A stretch of DNA of 64,000 bases. It comes from Chthoniobacterales bacterium. GTDB taxonomy: Bacteria > Verrucomicrobiota > Verrucomicrobiia > Chthoniobacterales > JACTMZ01. The position numbers and the translations under genes were made by a program. The notes beneath the pieces were generated by a model. That model saw only the letters and a list, made by a program, of their open reading frames with translations. It searched no databases and was not told the origin of the DNA. Shown piece by piece: positions 6,322-15,151 of the stretch. The first letter of the stretch is position 1. Each line of letters opens with the position of its first letter. Location: NCBI GenBank assembly GCA_018883245.1, contig VEQL01000001.1:1-64000 (forward strand), given 5' to 3'.

Positions 6322-7014
6322 CTACGAAACTTTGGCGCGTTTGCGCCAGCGCATGAACGCCGCGCCACCGACGAGCAGCGCCGCCGCGGCCCATGTGCCG
6401 GGTTCGGGGATCACTGCAGCCGGCGTGTATTCGTAAGTGAGGTTGATGGTCCCTCCTGCCAGGACTCCAGCAGTATCCGTATTAAAAGCCGTGCCGCTGA
6501 CGGCGAGACTTACCACACGCAAGAGGCTGCTATTAAAGGTTCCGCCGCCGATCGCGCTGTAGTAAGCAGCATTGGCAAGTTGATCACTGCTGAAACTGGA
6601 CTCGTTGACACCGGCACCACTTAATAGAGTGAAGGTTTGCAAGGTGTCGGGGGCTATGGTTTGCCCCGAGGTAGAGACTGGTGAAGTGCTCAGCGGGTCG
6701 ATCAGTGAGCCATTGATGCCGGTCGGCGCGCCCACTCCCGAAAAGGTCAGGCGTATGCGTCCACGAGAATTTAGAACCAGGGTCGCCGGAGCCTCGAGAT
6801 CGAGGTTATCAACATCGTAGGAACCGCTGAGAACCCCCGTTGCTTCGAGTGTGATCGCTGTGAGTGTTCCAAGGTTCAGGTCAAATTTGTTCCAAGTAAG
6901 GAGGGCCGCCGTCGAACCCACGTTGCTGTAATTTTGCGTCTGCAAAACGATCGCAGAGTGGGCACTGACAACGGAAAGCATTGCAGCGGCGGCGAGGGCA
7001 AAGGCTTTTTTCAT
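6322..7014 (-). CDS. PEP-CTERM protein, choice-of-anchor E type
   Basis: The 230-residue protein has a signal peptide (MKKAFALAAAAMLSVVSAHS) and a tail AAVIPEPGTWAAAALL...RWRKRAKVS. The middle part, with LLTWNKFDLNLGTLTAITLE near the start and INLTYEYTP near the end, fits the choice-of-anchor E domain found in proteins with different C-terminal anchors. It is exported and presumably processed by an exosortase encoded elsewhere. It is monocistronic: a promoter-like pair lies at 7036-7063 and terminator copy D follows. Ile replaces Val before the PEP motif, a conservative change. Confidence 0.8.
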   Translation of the reverse strand: MKKAFALAAAAMLSVVSAHSAIVLQTQNYSNVGSTAALLTWNKFDLNLGTLTAITLEATGVLSGSYDVDNLDLEAPATLVLNSRGRIRLTFSGVGAPTGINGSLIDPLSTSPVSTSGQTIAPDTLQTFTLLSGAGVNESSFSSDQLANAAYYSAIGGGTFNSSLLRVVSLAVSGTAFNTDTAGVLAGGTINLTYEYTPAAVIPEPGTWAAAALLVGGAAFMRWRKRAKVS

Positions 7015-7035
7015 GGGTTACGAAATTTGCATAGG

Positions 7036-7063
7036 AAAATAACACCCTTGAAAACCAAGTCAA
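7036..7063 (-). promoter_or_regulatory. Candidate promoter of the PEP-CTERM gene at 6322-7014
   Basis: On the minus strand TTGACT (7058-7063) and TATTTT (7036-7041) are spaced by 16 bases, 21 bases ahead of the ATG at 7014. The stretch 7064-7238 shows nothing else I could identify. Confidence 0.45.
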
Positions 7064-7298
7064 CGCAATATCGTAACTTTCATGTTGCTTGGACAATTCG
7101 CTGTTATCAAGTGCTTTACACATAATTTGGTCACAGCTGGAACCTGTTACCCCTTGACTGAGTCCGGCCCGAATTCTTGACCTACGCCAAAAAGGCTTTC
7201 GGCTCTCGTTCACAGGAATCTTTTCGCTTTACGGTCCGTATAATATGCATAACGATCTGTCATTATTACGCATCGGTTACCCCCAAGGGCAATAGCTG

Positions 7299-7559
7299 AT
7301 GCTCAAACCAAAAGCTCGGACATTTCCCACCACCGTGAATACCCCGCAAGCTGCCAACTACCTGACGGAGAACCTACTGGTGGGCACTTACACGATGATT
7401 CAATCGGCCACGGGCGGAATGGCTCGGTTCGCTTTTGTGAACAAACGCTTTCTCGACCTGACAGGACTCGACCGTGAAACGGTCACCGCAGATCCTTTGA
7501 GCTTCTTTGCCTGCTTCCACCCCGGAGCCGGAGAAGGAGGGCATATTCGGCCGGAGTGA
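7299..7559 (+). pseudogene. Truncated PAS-domain sensor gene
   Basis: The frame starts at ATG 7299. It encodes LVGTYTMIQSATGGMARFAF, then VNKRFLDLTGL and FFACFHP. This is the first two-thirds of a PAS domain as found at the N-terminus of sensor kinases or cyclases. Homology stops right after CFHP (about 7520), where a DD motif and the rest of the domain would be expected. The frame then runs through unrelated codons to a stop at 7557-7559 inside the opposite-strand TPR gene. A TATAAT at 7239-7244 could be its -10 box. It is a 5' fragment left by a deletion or rearrangement, and function is unlikely. Confidence 0.65.
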
Positions 7560-9225
7560 GGAGATCGGGATTGATGGAAGCGGCGGCACCGCGGGCTCTC
7601 GCTGTATCGCCATTGGCGGCGAGGACGGCGGCAAGGACCGACAGTTGTCCGGGCGGGAGGCGGTCGGCAAAGACAGTGATGTCGTCGAAAGTTTTCAGCG
7701 CTTCGGTGGGCTGGTTGCTTTCCAGCAAATTCAGGGCGTGGGTGATGCGAAAGGTGACATTGGCAGGCTCGGCCGCGCAGGCCGCAGCGGTGTCCTCGAG
7801 GCTGACCGTCCCATCTCCGATCAGCGCGGAATAGCGCAGGTAATCCTGCACGGCAATACTCTGCGGCGAGGCGCCGCGGGCCCGCTCAAACGCGGCGGAC
7901 AGAAGCGAGGCGCGGCCGTTGCGGCTGAACCGATCGCGGGCTACGCGGAAAACATAATCAGTCACCGCCGGATCGCCGCAAAGCTCGGCCAGTTTTTCAT
8001 CGACCACATTGGAAGCACCGAGCGAATCGCCCGTCGGAACAATGAATTCAAGGCGACCGCTCTTGGCCGCAGCGTCCATCGCTTCGCGAAGGGCCTGCGC
8101 TCCTCCCGCATCGCGTCCGCGCGCGTATTCCGCACGGGCTCTCACGGCAAGGAGCACGTCCGCATCGACATTGCCTCGGGCCTCGACTGCAGCGAGCACG
8201 GCATCGAGGTTCGACATGCCGAAGAGCGCTTCGGTGCGCGCCCCGAAAGCGGCGGTGGATTCTCCGGCTTCCTGCGCGGTGATGAGCGTGAGCGCTTCTT
8301 TGGGCATCCCGACACCGGTCAACCAGAGTGCATAGGCGGCGCGGCGCTCGAGTGGCGCGGCGTCGAAGATCGGACGCAGTTGACCGTGGATCTGCTGCGG
8401 CGTTTTTTGTCCGGACCGCACAAGCACGGCCGCCGCCGGCAAGAGCGCGGGATTGTCGGTATCGATTTTTTCCATGGCGGCGGCCGCCCAGCGCTGGCGG
8501 TTCGCCGGTGTCGCGTTGAACTGATTAAGCCCGAAGGCCAGGGCCTCGTTGCGCAACGGCGTGTCGAGCAAGCCGTCGATCAACTCCACCGTCTCGGCCG
8601 CACCGGCGACGGCTTCGGAGCTGGGTGTTTTGCCGGGTCCCGACTCCGGCTGGTAGCGTTGCACAAGCAGACGGGCCAAGGCCAAGCGGAGCGCGGGATC
8701 GTCCGAAGCCCGGGCCGCGATGCGTGCTTCGGTGACGGCACGGTCGATATCGCCTTTGCGCAATTTGCGGGCGGTGCGCAGCGATCCCGCTTCCGAAGAA
8801 AAACCGGCTTTTTCCAAATCGGCGACCGCTGCGTTGAACCGGGTATCGTCGCTGAAACGCATGGCGATCTGAGCCCGCGACTTGAGATCCTCCGGTGTGA
8901 GATCGCTTTTGACCGAGAGCTTTTCGTAGTGGTCGAGCGCATCGGCCCGGCCCATGGCGCCCTCGATCAAACCAAGCACACGCAGCACTTCGGGATCCTC
9001 GCCGCGCAACTCCTTGGCCGAGTTGATCTGCAGCCACGCCATGCGGTAGTTGGCTTTTTCGAAATTCTCTTTCGCTTTGGCGGCCAGATCGCGTGCGCGC
9101 CAGCCGGTGAAAAAGTGGTAACCTGCGGCACCGACCAGACCGACCAGCAACACCGCGACGACGAAAAAGATCAACGCGCGACGGAGCTTCAGTTGGCTCA
9201 CGCTTTGGGTGGCATTGCTACTCAT
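7483..9225 (-). CDS. Membrane-anchored TPR-like protein, 3' end probably altered
   Basis: The 580-residue product starts at ATG 9223-9225. It has a short cytoplasmic part, one membrane segment (ALIFFVVAVLLVGLVGAAGY at about residues 17-36) and then about 530 residues of Ala-rich helical repeats of TPR type (for example ENFEKANYRMAWLQINSAKE and ADALDHYEKLSV). Such anchored TPR proteins act as scaffolds in export or exopolysaccharide systems; the partner here is unknown. The last residues RGGSRQRSSKDLR follow the repeat LTPAEYALLLRL and look non-native, because the opposite strand carries a truncated PAS gene ending at the same place. No ribosome binding site is evident. A longer start about 23 residues upstream is possible but would add a poor N-terminus. 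Confidence 0.75.
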   Translation of the reverse strand: MSSNATQSVSQLKLRRALIFFVVAVLLVGLVGAAGYHFFTGWRARDLAAKAKENFEKANYRMAWLQINSAKELRGEDPEVLRVLGLIEGAMGRADALDHYEKLSVKSDLTPEDLKSRAQIAMRFSDDTRFNAAVADLEKAGFSSEAGSLRTARKLRKGDIDRAVTEARIAARASDDPALRLALARLLVQRYQPESGPGKTPSSEAVAGAAETVELIDGLLDTPLRNEALAFGLNQFNATPANRQRWAAAAMEKIDTDNPALLPAAAVLVRSGQKTPQQIHGQLRPIFDAAPLERRAAYALWLTGVGMPKEALTLITAQEAGESTAAFGARTEALFGMSNLDAVLAAVEARGNVDADVLLAVRARAEYARGRDAGGAQALREAMDAAAKSGRLEFIVPTGDSLGASNVVDEKLAELCGDPAVTDYVFRVARDRFSRNGRASLLSAAFERARGASPQSIAVQDYLRYSALIGDGTVSLEDTAAACAAEPANVTFRITHALNLLESNQPTEALKTFDDITVFADRLPPGQLSVLAAVLAANGDTARARGAAASINPDLLTPAEYALLLRLRGGSRQRSSKDLR

Positions 9226-9338
9226 GACGGGCGATTTTCGGGGCGAACGCTCATCGGGTAAAGACCGCGCGGCACGCTTGATGAAAAACCCCATCCCTCG
9301 CCTGCTGGGCGGATGCGTGAGCCGAAGATTGAAAAATC

Positions 9339-10028
9339 TCAGGAAACCTTCGCGCGCTTGCGCCAGCGGGTGAAGGACGCACCCCCAGCAAGCAACGCCG
9401 CTGCAGCCCACGTGCCGGGTTCAGGGACGGCAGCGGGCGCAGAAGTGATCTCGAGGTATGTCTGTTCGGGCAGGACGAATCCACTATAGCCGAAGGTGTA
9501 GCCGGTTCCCGTGGCGGCACCGCCGATGTTGAAGAAGCCGCTGCCCCAAGCCGTTTGCAGATCGGACAGACCGGAGACGTTGAGTTCGATGATCATGTAG
9601 TTGCCGTTGTCCGCCGTGGAATATCCCGTCGAGCCGTAGGAAGTGCCGCTACCGAGGTCTGAAAAGACGCCCACACCCGGGGTAGTATTGCCGGAATTCA
9701 GGGTGGCCTGGCTCGCAGGGCTGACATCGTAGATGGTGAAAGTGCCACTGCCGGTGACGCCATCGAGTTCGTTATGAAGATAAAGTTTTGCCGAGGTGAT
9801 GGTGGTTGGACCTTGACTGGCGAGATTAAATCCAAACCAGTTGTTGTAACTGCCTTGCTCCGCTTTAAAATTATTTTGCTGATACGCACCGTTTCCGATG
9901 CCATTGCTCTCAACATTGCCGCGGTAGGTTACCGGAATAATAAGGGCGGCTTGCAGCGGGAGGGCCATTGCAACCAAGGCGAGAGTCAGCGTGAGGATAT
10001 TTCGGTGGAGAGACGTGCACGTGTTCAT
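9339..10028 (-). CDS. PEP-CTERM surface protein
   Basis: The 229-residue product starts at ATG 10026-10028, preceded by GAGGGG as a possible ribosome binding site. The signal peptide is NILTLTLALVAMALPLQAA. The ectodomain includes WFGFNLASQGPTTITSAKLY, the type of strand pair seen in DNRLRE-like domains (residues joining with SGTFTIYDVSP). The tail is AAVPEPGTWAAAALL...RWRKRAKVS. Unlike its neighbours it has no terminator of the repeated type: 9226-9338 holds only the weak inverted sequence GATT/AATC and separates it from the TPR gene, which may be co-transcribed. Confidence 0.8.
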   Translation of the reverse strand: MNTCTSLHRNILTLTLALVAMALPLQAALIIPVTYRGNVESNGIGNGAYQQNNFKAEQGSYNNWFGFNLASQGPTTITSAKLYLHNELDGVTGSGTFTIYDVSPASQATLNSGNTTPGVGVFSDLGSGTSYGSTGYSTADNGNYMIIELNVSGLSDLQTAWGSGFFNIGGAATGTGYTFGYSGFVLPEQTYLEITSAPAAVPEPGTWAAAALLAGGASFTRWRKRAKVS

Positions 10029-10254
10029 GAATCGAATTTCCCCTCGCAGCACGTGGAACGACAATGGAAATGTGACGAATCCGTAGAATAGCGTGACGAA
10101 ACGGCTGGGCGCGGGGAGCACTGGTGACCCCCGCAGCTTTTCACTCAAGCGTCAAACTCAAGTCTCCGCCCTCTCTTTCGCATTCAACTCGCCTTCTATC
10201 CTCACCGTGCAACCGGTGGCCCGCGTTTTTTGACTCGCGCCTGCCAAGAACAAA

Positions 10255-10280
10255 ACACCCGCACGTTTCCGCGCGGGTGT
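10255..10280 (-). terminator. Rho-independent terminator, copy E
   Basis: ACACCCGCACG at 10255-10265 pairs with CGCGCGGGTGT at 10270-10280, loop TTTC, followed on the minus strand by TTTTGTTC. It lies 25 bases beyond the stop of the gene at 10306. Positions 10029-10254 hold no gene; a promoter for the gene at 9339 should be there but I see no strong match. Confidence 0.8.
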
Positions 10281-10305
10281 CGTGAAGCGAGCGGCGCTTT
10301 GTCGC

Positions 10306-11199
10306 TTAAGAAACTTTCGCGCGCTTGCGCCACCTCATGAAGCCTGCGCCGCCAGCGAGCAAAGCCGCCGCGGCCCACGTGCCGGGTTCGGGCACCGCGG
10401 CTGGACTGGAAGCAAGACCCACTGCACCGGAGAAACCCGAGCTAAACTCGGTCGGCAATCCGGTGATCGTTCCCATCAGGGACAGTGAAGCATCGGACAA
10501 GTTGACCTGATACAGACGATTTTCGTTGAGCAAGTAGGAGTTCACTCCGGAACTAAAGAGGGTGTTCCACCCGTTCTCGTCATAATTTGTCCCCGCGAAA
10601 TCACCGACCGGCGTGTCCGTTCCGCCGGCCGTGATACGGTAAAGCGAACTGGGATAAGAGGAGGCAAAGTAAAAATTTCCGTCGGAGGCGTAGGCCAGAC
10701 CGCCACCGAACTGCGAGTAAAGCGAGTTAACAACCGGCGCAGTGCTGGTGGTCGAGCCTGTCGAGGAATCGAGCGTATACCAGTCGGTGCTATACGCTCC
10801 GTAGAGATTGCCCGAGTTGTCGAAGGACATACCGAAGAGTGTGTCCATGGCCCCGAGGCTGGAGCCGCCGACGACGCCACTGGTGCTGACCGTGCGGTAT
10901 TCGTTGAAGAAGTATTGCACATACATCTGCGAAGTGACCGGGTTGAGGGCGAGATTGGCCAAAGGCTCGGACGAGGCGCTGCCCAAACTGGTCCAAGCAT
11001 ATTGGTAAGAGCCTGGTGATCCGGTCGGGCTGCCGAGGTCGAAGACTCCGAATTGGTAGCCGCTGAAGGGCGGACCTTCCGCGTAGCTGAGTCTCGCAAC
11101 CGCGTAAATCGGGGTGACGATGGACGCACGGAGCGAAGTGCCCAGCGCCAGAGTAACAAAACAAACGACGGCAAGGATCTGGAGGATTTTTGTTTTCAT
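10306..11199 (-). CDS. PEP-CTERM protein with beta-propeller-like repeats
   Basis: The 297-residue product starts at ATG 11197-11199 (MKTKILQILAVVCFVTLALG, a signal peptide). An in-frame ATG 45 bases upstream would add a charged, unlikely leader. The ectodomain has repeated short blocks such as FGMSFDNSGNLYGAYS, GGLAYASDGNFYFASS and LYRIT, which resemble NHL/SMP-30-like propeller blades with the pattern GLAYxxDGxxY. The tail is AAVPEPGTWAAAALL...RWRKRAKVS, followed by terminator copy E. The role is probably surface binding; no enzyme motif was seen. Confidence 0.8.
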   Translation of the reverse strand: MKTKILQILAVVCFVTLALGTSLRASIVTPIYAVARLSYAEGPPFSGYQFGVFDLGSPTGSPGSYQYAWTSLGSASSEPLANLALNPVTSQMYVQYFFNEYRTVSTSGVVGGSSLGAMDTLFGMSFDNSGNLYGAYSTDWYTLDSSTGSTTSTAPVVNSLYSQFGGGLAYASDGNFYFASSYPSSLYRITAGGTDTPVGDFAGTNYDENGWNTLFSSGVNSYLLNENRLYQVNLSDASLSLMGTITGLPTEFSSGFSGAVGLASSPAAVPEPGTWAAAALLAGGAGFMRWRKRAKVS

Positions 11200-11251
11200 G
11201 CGTTTGACGGTATTTTTTTCAACATCTCTTGTTCCTCTTGTCATAGCAAGG

Positions 11252-14073
11252 TCATGAATTGCGTTTCCGCCAGCGAACGTAACCGGCAGCTCCGACCATC
11301 AGCGCCGCCGCGGCCCATGTGCCGGGTTCGGGGACGGCGGCGGTGGCCGAGGTGAATACGAGGTTGAGGTTATTTCCGCTCTTCACGATAGAAAAGCTTC
11401 CGCCATCGAGCAGGTTGGCAAATCCGGCGGTGCCGTTGATCGCGTTGGTGTTGATCAAAAATTGGCTGGTGCCGCTGTAGCCGCTAATACCGCCCGATGC
11501 GGTGGCGATGGTCCAAGCGTAATTCTGCGCCGGGTTGAAGTTGATCGCTTCGCCTTCCACGTCGGGTGTGACCTGCGACAAGGACCATATGTTGATGTTG
11601 AATTCGCTGCCGACGGAAAGTGCGGAAAGGTCGAGTGTTCCGGTGACGGTCAACAAGTCCCAGCCTGTGCCGGCGGCGCCCGCTGCGTTATAGATCTGCC
11701 AGTTGTAATTGCCGCCGGAAGACCAGTTCAGGTCACCGTTGATGGTGATCGTGCCTGGCGAATTACCGGGACTGATGGTCGCGCCGTTGGCGATGGTCGT
11801 CTCACCGACCGTGCCGCTGCCGCTCAAGACCGTGCCGGTCGACATGGTGACGGTGCTGTTGGAGATGGAACCGTTTACCTTGAGCGTGCCACCCGTGACC
11901 GTGGTCGAACCGCTCAGATTGCCGTTGCCGGTGATGGACAATGTGCCGCTGCCGCTTTTGTTGAAGTTCTCGGAACCATTGACCGCAGAGAGGTTCAATT
12001 TGCTGTTGGTCGCAACGATGACTTGGGTGGCGCGGGCCAAAGAGACAGCCGGACTGACCGTGTGCTCGCCCGCTCCGTTCGAGATGATGGTCTGCGAGGC
12101 GGTGGGAGTGCCCATGGTGATAGAACCGCCCGAGCCCTGTGCGATGGTATAGGAGGCTGACGCGTTGGAGAAAGCGAGCAGAGTGAGGACGGGGATTTGC
12201 CCGTTGAGGCTCACGGTGCGCGCAGTGCTGATCGCACTGCCGAAGCTGGCCTGGTCGTTCGTGCTGAGCAGAGCGCCATCGATGCCGGGCGTGCCGCCGG
12301 GGACATCCCAATTGTCGAAATTATTCCACGATCCTCCGGCATCGGTGTTCCAGAATGCCTGACCGCTATAGCCTTGCGCGCTGACGTTGACCACCTGCGT
12401 GCCGATGTTCGTTGCGGCGAGTCCGCTTGTGCCGGTGCCCGAGGATTGGAAACCGAGGGTGACCGAACCGCTGTTTGCTCCCACCGACGCGACAGACCCG
12501 AGGCCAAGAGTGATGTTTGCGTTGGCACCGGCGGCGATGGGGCTGCCGGGAATGCCGCTTGCCGTGGCACCGCCGGTATTTCCGCTGTTCGCCACAGCCA
12601 GACCTTCGCTGAATCCATCCGCCGTCGCCGTGTTGGTGATACCAACTGTCCCCGAGAGCGAACCCATGTTCGTGGTGTAGCCGATATGAAAACGACCAAG
12701 GCTGAGGTTGGTGGTGCTGACGGCGTCCTGCGCCAAACGGTAACCGACGGCGTAGACATTGATATTGGTTGTGCCGATGTTGGTCGCAGCGAATCCGCTG
12801 GTGCCGGTGCCCGAAGATTGGAAACCGAGGGTGACCGTGCCGCTGTTGGTGCCCGCGGTGGAGACGCTGCTCAGACCGACCGTGATGGTGGCATTGCTCC
12901 CAGGGGTGATGAGCGAGCCGGGGATATTGGTCACGGTGGCACTGCCGGTGATGGCGCTGTTGGAAACTCCAAGCTTCTCGCTGTAACCGTCGTTGGCCGC
13001 CGTGTTGGTGATGCCAACGGCGGAGGTGACGTTGCTGGCGCCGAGGCGGAAATTGCCGAGCGCGACATTCGTGGTGCTGACGCTATCGGTGGCCAAGCGG
13101 TAGCCCACGCCGCTGACGGTGATTTGTTGGGAACCGACGCCGACCGGATTTGTGCCCAAGCTGGCTGGACGCGTGGAGGCTGTGCCGTTGGAAACGGAAT
13201 TATAGGTCAGCGAGATCACGCCCGAATTGGAGCCGACGTTCGCGGAGGACATGCCTACCGTGAAGTTGGTCGTCTGGCTTACCGAAACGGGATTTGTGCT
13301 CAGGCCGGAGACGGTCGCTGAGTTTGTTGTGCTGGTGGCGGCGCTCAGTCTTTCAGTGACAACGCCGCCAGAAGCATTGGTCGCGTAGATGGCGTTGTTC
13401 GTCAGGGTGACTAACGTGCTCAATGTCTGACCGATGCGATAGTTGCCGTAGTTGATGCTGTTCGTCGTGATCTGGTAGTCCGCGAGCACGAAGCTCGCTT
13501 GGAAATTTGTGCCGGCCGTTCCGCTCGTGTTGTTGTCTTGCACCCAGTAAGTCAGGGGCAGCGGAGCGTTGTTGGAATCGATCAAACCGAGAGTGCCTTG
13601 GCGCAGGGTGTATTGCGTGCTGCCACCGGAGGCTGCGGAAGTAGAAAGAGTCAGTGAATAATTGCCATTGGTAAGATAGAGGCTGTTCTGGAACAGCAGG
13701 TTGAACAGTCCCATGCTGGATCCGATGTTGGTCGCGGCCACCGTGAAGTTTGTCAGCAGCGGGCCAGTTGCCCCCAAGCCACCGTAAATCGCGACACTGA
13801 ATGGCTGCGTGGTGCTGTTGCCACGGTCCATGTAGATGCCGATGTTGGTCAGCAGGGCTGACCGCCGCCGAGAGTAGTGATGCCGAAATTGTAGCTGTAG
13901 GACTGATTCGTGTAGAGCTGCGCAATGGCCGAGCCGGAGTTCGAGGAAATCAGGATGCTCTGGGCCTGGACGGAGGAGGAGATACCTGTCCACAAGCCGG
14001 AGCAAAGAGTAGCGAAGAGGCCAACTCTGAAAGCGCAACCTACGGCACGAAGTATGAAACAACTTTTTGTCAT
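11252..14073 (-). CDS. Large PEP-CTERM protein with choice-of-anchor D repeats and a beta-helix part, frameshifted
   Basis: The gene starts at ATG 14071-14073 with a signal peptide ending SSSVQAQS. At about 13,858 the reading frame breaks: one frame ends GITTLGGGQPC and stop, and the next continues SALLTNIGIYMDRGN. A one-base loss in the GGCGGCGGT stretch explains it. After the break the product has a beta-sandwich, two repeats of about 120 residues of choice-of-anchor D type (starting GYRLATDSVSTTNVAL and GYRLAQDAVSTTNLSL), a segment of autotransporter-associated beta-strand type (GGNLxxSGxxTVxGGTLKVNG-like, about residues 690-760) and the tail AAVPEPGTWAAAALM...RWRKRNS. The intact protein would have about 940 residues. 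Either the gene is inactivated or the base is a sequencing error. Confidence 0.75.
12375..13120. repeat. Two tandem repeats of about 370 bp inside the large PEP-CTERM gene
   Basis: Each unit encodes a choice-of-anchor D type domain. The best conserved part, encoding LGFQSSGTGTSG and NIGT, occurs at about 12411-12476 and 12783-12848 with only a few base changes, 372 bases apart. A related, weaker copy precedes them. Such repeats allow unequal recombination and length change of the protein. Confidence 0.7.
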
Positions 14074-14088
14074 ATCTCTGATGTCGGT

Positions 14089-14117
14089 AAAATAGTTCAC
14101 TTCTGTGTGTTTTTCAA
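14089..14117 (-). promoter_or_regulatory. Candidate promoter of the large PEP-CTERM gene
   Basis: TTGAAA (14112-14117) and TATTTT (14089-14094) on the minus strand are separated by 17 bases and end 15 bases before the ATG at 14073. The rest of 14118-14253 holds nothing I could identify, and no terminator of the repeated type follows the gene at 14254. Confidence 0.5.
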
Positions 14118-14253
14118 ACGGTTGTGACGACGAATTGCGCGCGACGGCTGATTGTTTGCTAAAACTGCATAAGTGGGATGACCGCAGAGCGGATCGACCA
14201 TCATAACGAAGCACAATCCCCTGCGATCGGATGAGCCATGGGTCGAAGAAAAA

Positions 14254-15030
14254 TCAGGACAGCTTGGCGCGTTTCCGCCAGCGGATGTAGCCCGCCGTTC
14301 CGGCGAGCAGCGCCGCCGCGGCCCATGTGCCGGGTTCGGGAACAACACCGCCGGTGATCGGGCCGATGCTGTTGATCGCGTTCGCCGGATAACTCGGCGC
14401 GTTCGTCGAAAGACCGAAGTAGATGCTGTCGATGGCGAAATCGTTCCCGCCTTCGGCGGAGACCGTGTTGCGCAGACGGAAGGAAATCGTGGTCGGCGCG
14501 GACAGGAAATATCCGTCGCGATAAGTCAGATACCAAATGTCGATGGAATTCGTAGGGATAGTGACGGAGGTGGTGAGTTGTTGCCACGCACCCGAGTTGT
14601 TCAGGCTCATCTCGAAGGCCAATTGCGGCGGCGCGGCGGGATAGACGCTGGCGATATAGGCTTGGAAGCGGTAATAGACCGGCGCATTGGTCGTGCTCAC
14701 GGTGATGTCGCCCGGATTGACCGTGATCGTCTGCATCCAAGGCGAAGCGTTGGTGTCGGTCGATCCGTTGGCGGCAAGATAGTTTGTGCCGCTCTGCGCG
14801 GAAAGACTGCCCGCCCCGGCCCAGATGGAATGCACCTGATTCAGGCTCTGGATGACGCTGTATTCGCCCGCATTCATGAGACCAGGCGAGTTGGGGACTT
14901 TGTAGGTGTAGTCGCTGGTGAAGCCGGTATTCCCCGACTCGAAGCTGCCATTGACGATGAGGTTGGCCAAGCCGGTGTGCGCAACGACGCTCACCGTGAC
15001 GAGCGCGAGTAGAAATTTGGCGGTATTCAT
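14254..15030 (-). CDS. PEP-CTERM surface protein, ectodomain identical to the gene at 4653-5417
   Basis: The 258-residue protein starts at ATG 15028-15030 with the signal peptide MNTAKFLLALVTVSVVAH and ends VVPEPGTWAAAALLAG...RWRKRAKLS. Between the two ends its sequence is the same as that of the gene at 4653-5417 at DNA level (614 bases). The signal peptides and the last 25 residues differ. The tail DNA is of the common AAAALLAG type, unlike the ALTAGF type of the other copy. The gene appears monocistronic. Upstream, 15031-15151 includes a short imperfect palindrome CCCACTATAGGGT at about 15092-15104 that could be a regulator site. Confidence 0.8.
   Translation of the reverse strand: MNTAKFLLALVTVSVVAHTGLANLIVNGSFESGNTGFTSDYTYKVPNSPGLMNAGEYSVIQSLNQVHSIWAGAGSLSAQSGTNYLAANGSTDTNASPWMQTITVNPGDITVSTTNAPVYYRFQAYIASVYPAAPPQLAFEMSLNNSGAWQQLTTSVTIPTNSIDIWYLTYRDGYFLSAPTTISFRLRNTVSAEGGNDFAIDSIYFGLSTNAPSYPANAINSIGPITGGVVPEPGTWAAAALLAGTAGYIRWRKRAKLS
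14336..14949. repeat. 614-bp block identical to 4726-5339
   Basis: Second copy of the ectodomain block, same orientation, offset 9610 bases. The first differing bases are T for C in the PEP motif region on the left and A for G at 14950 on the right. Confidence 0.9.
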
Positions 15031-15151
15031 CGAAACAAGACTCGGGTCGGAGCCGTGAGTGCAATTTACGTCCTTGGGAGTGACTCCACAATACCCACTA
15101 TAGGGTAAAATCCACCGGCAGCCTGATTCGTAAAATTACAAGCCTTACAGC

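Noticed and set aside
7507-9261. A 584-codon open frame on the plus strand opposite the TPR gene
   Set aside because: Antisense shadow: low-complexity Arg/Gly/Ala composition and no motif, while the minus strand has a membrane anchor and TPR-like repeats.
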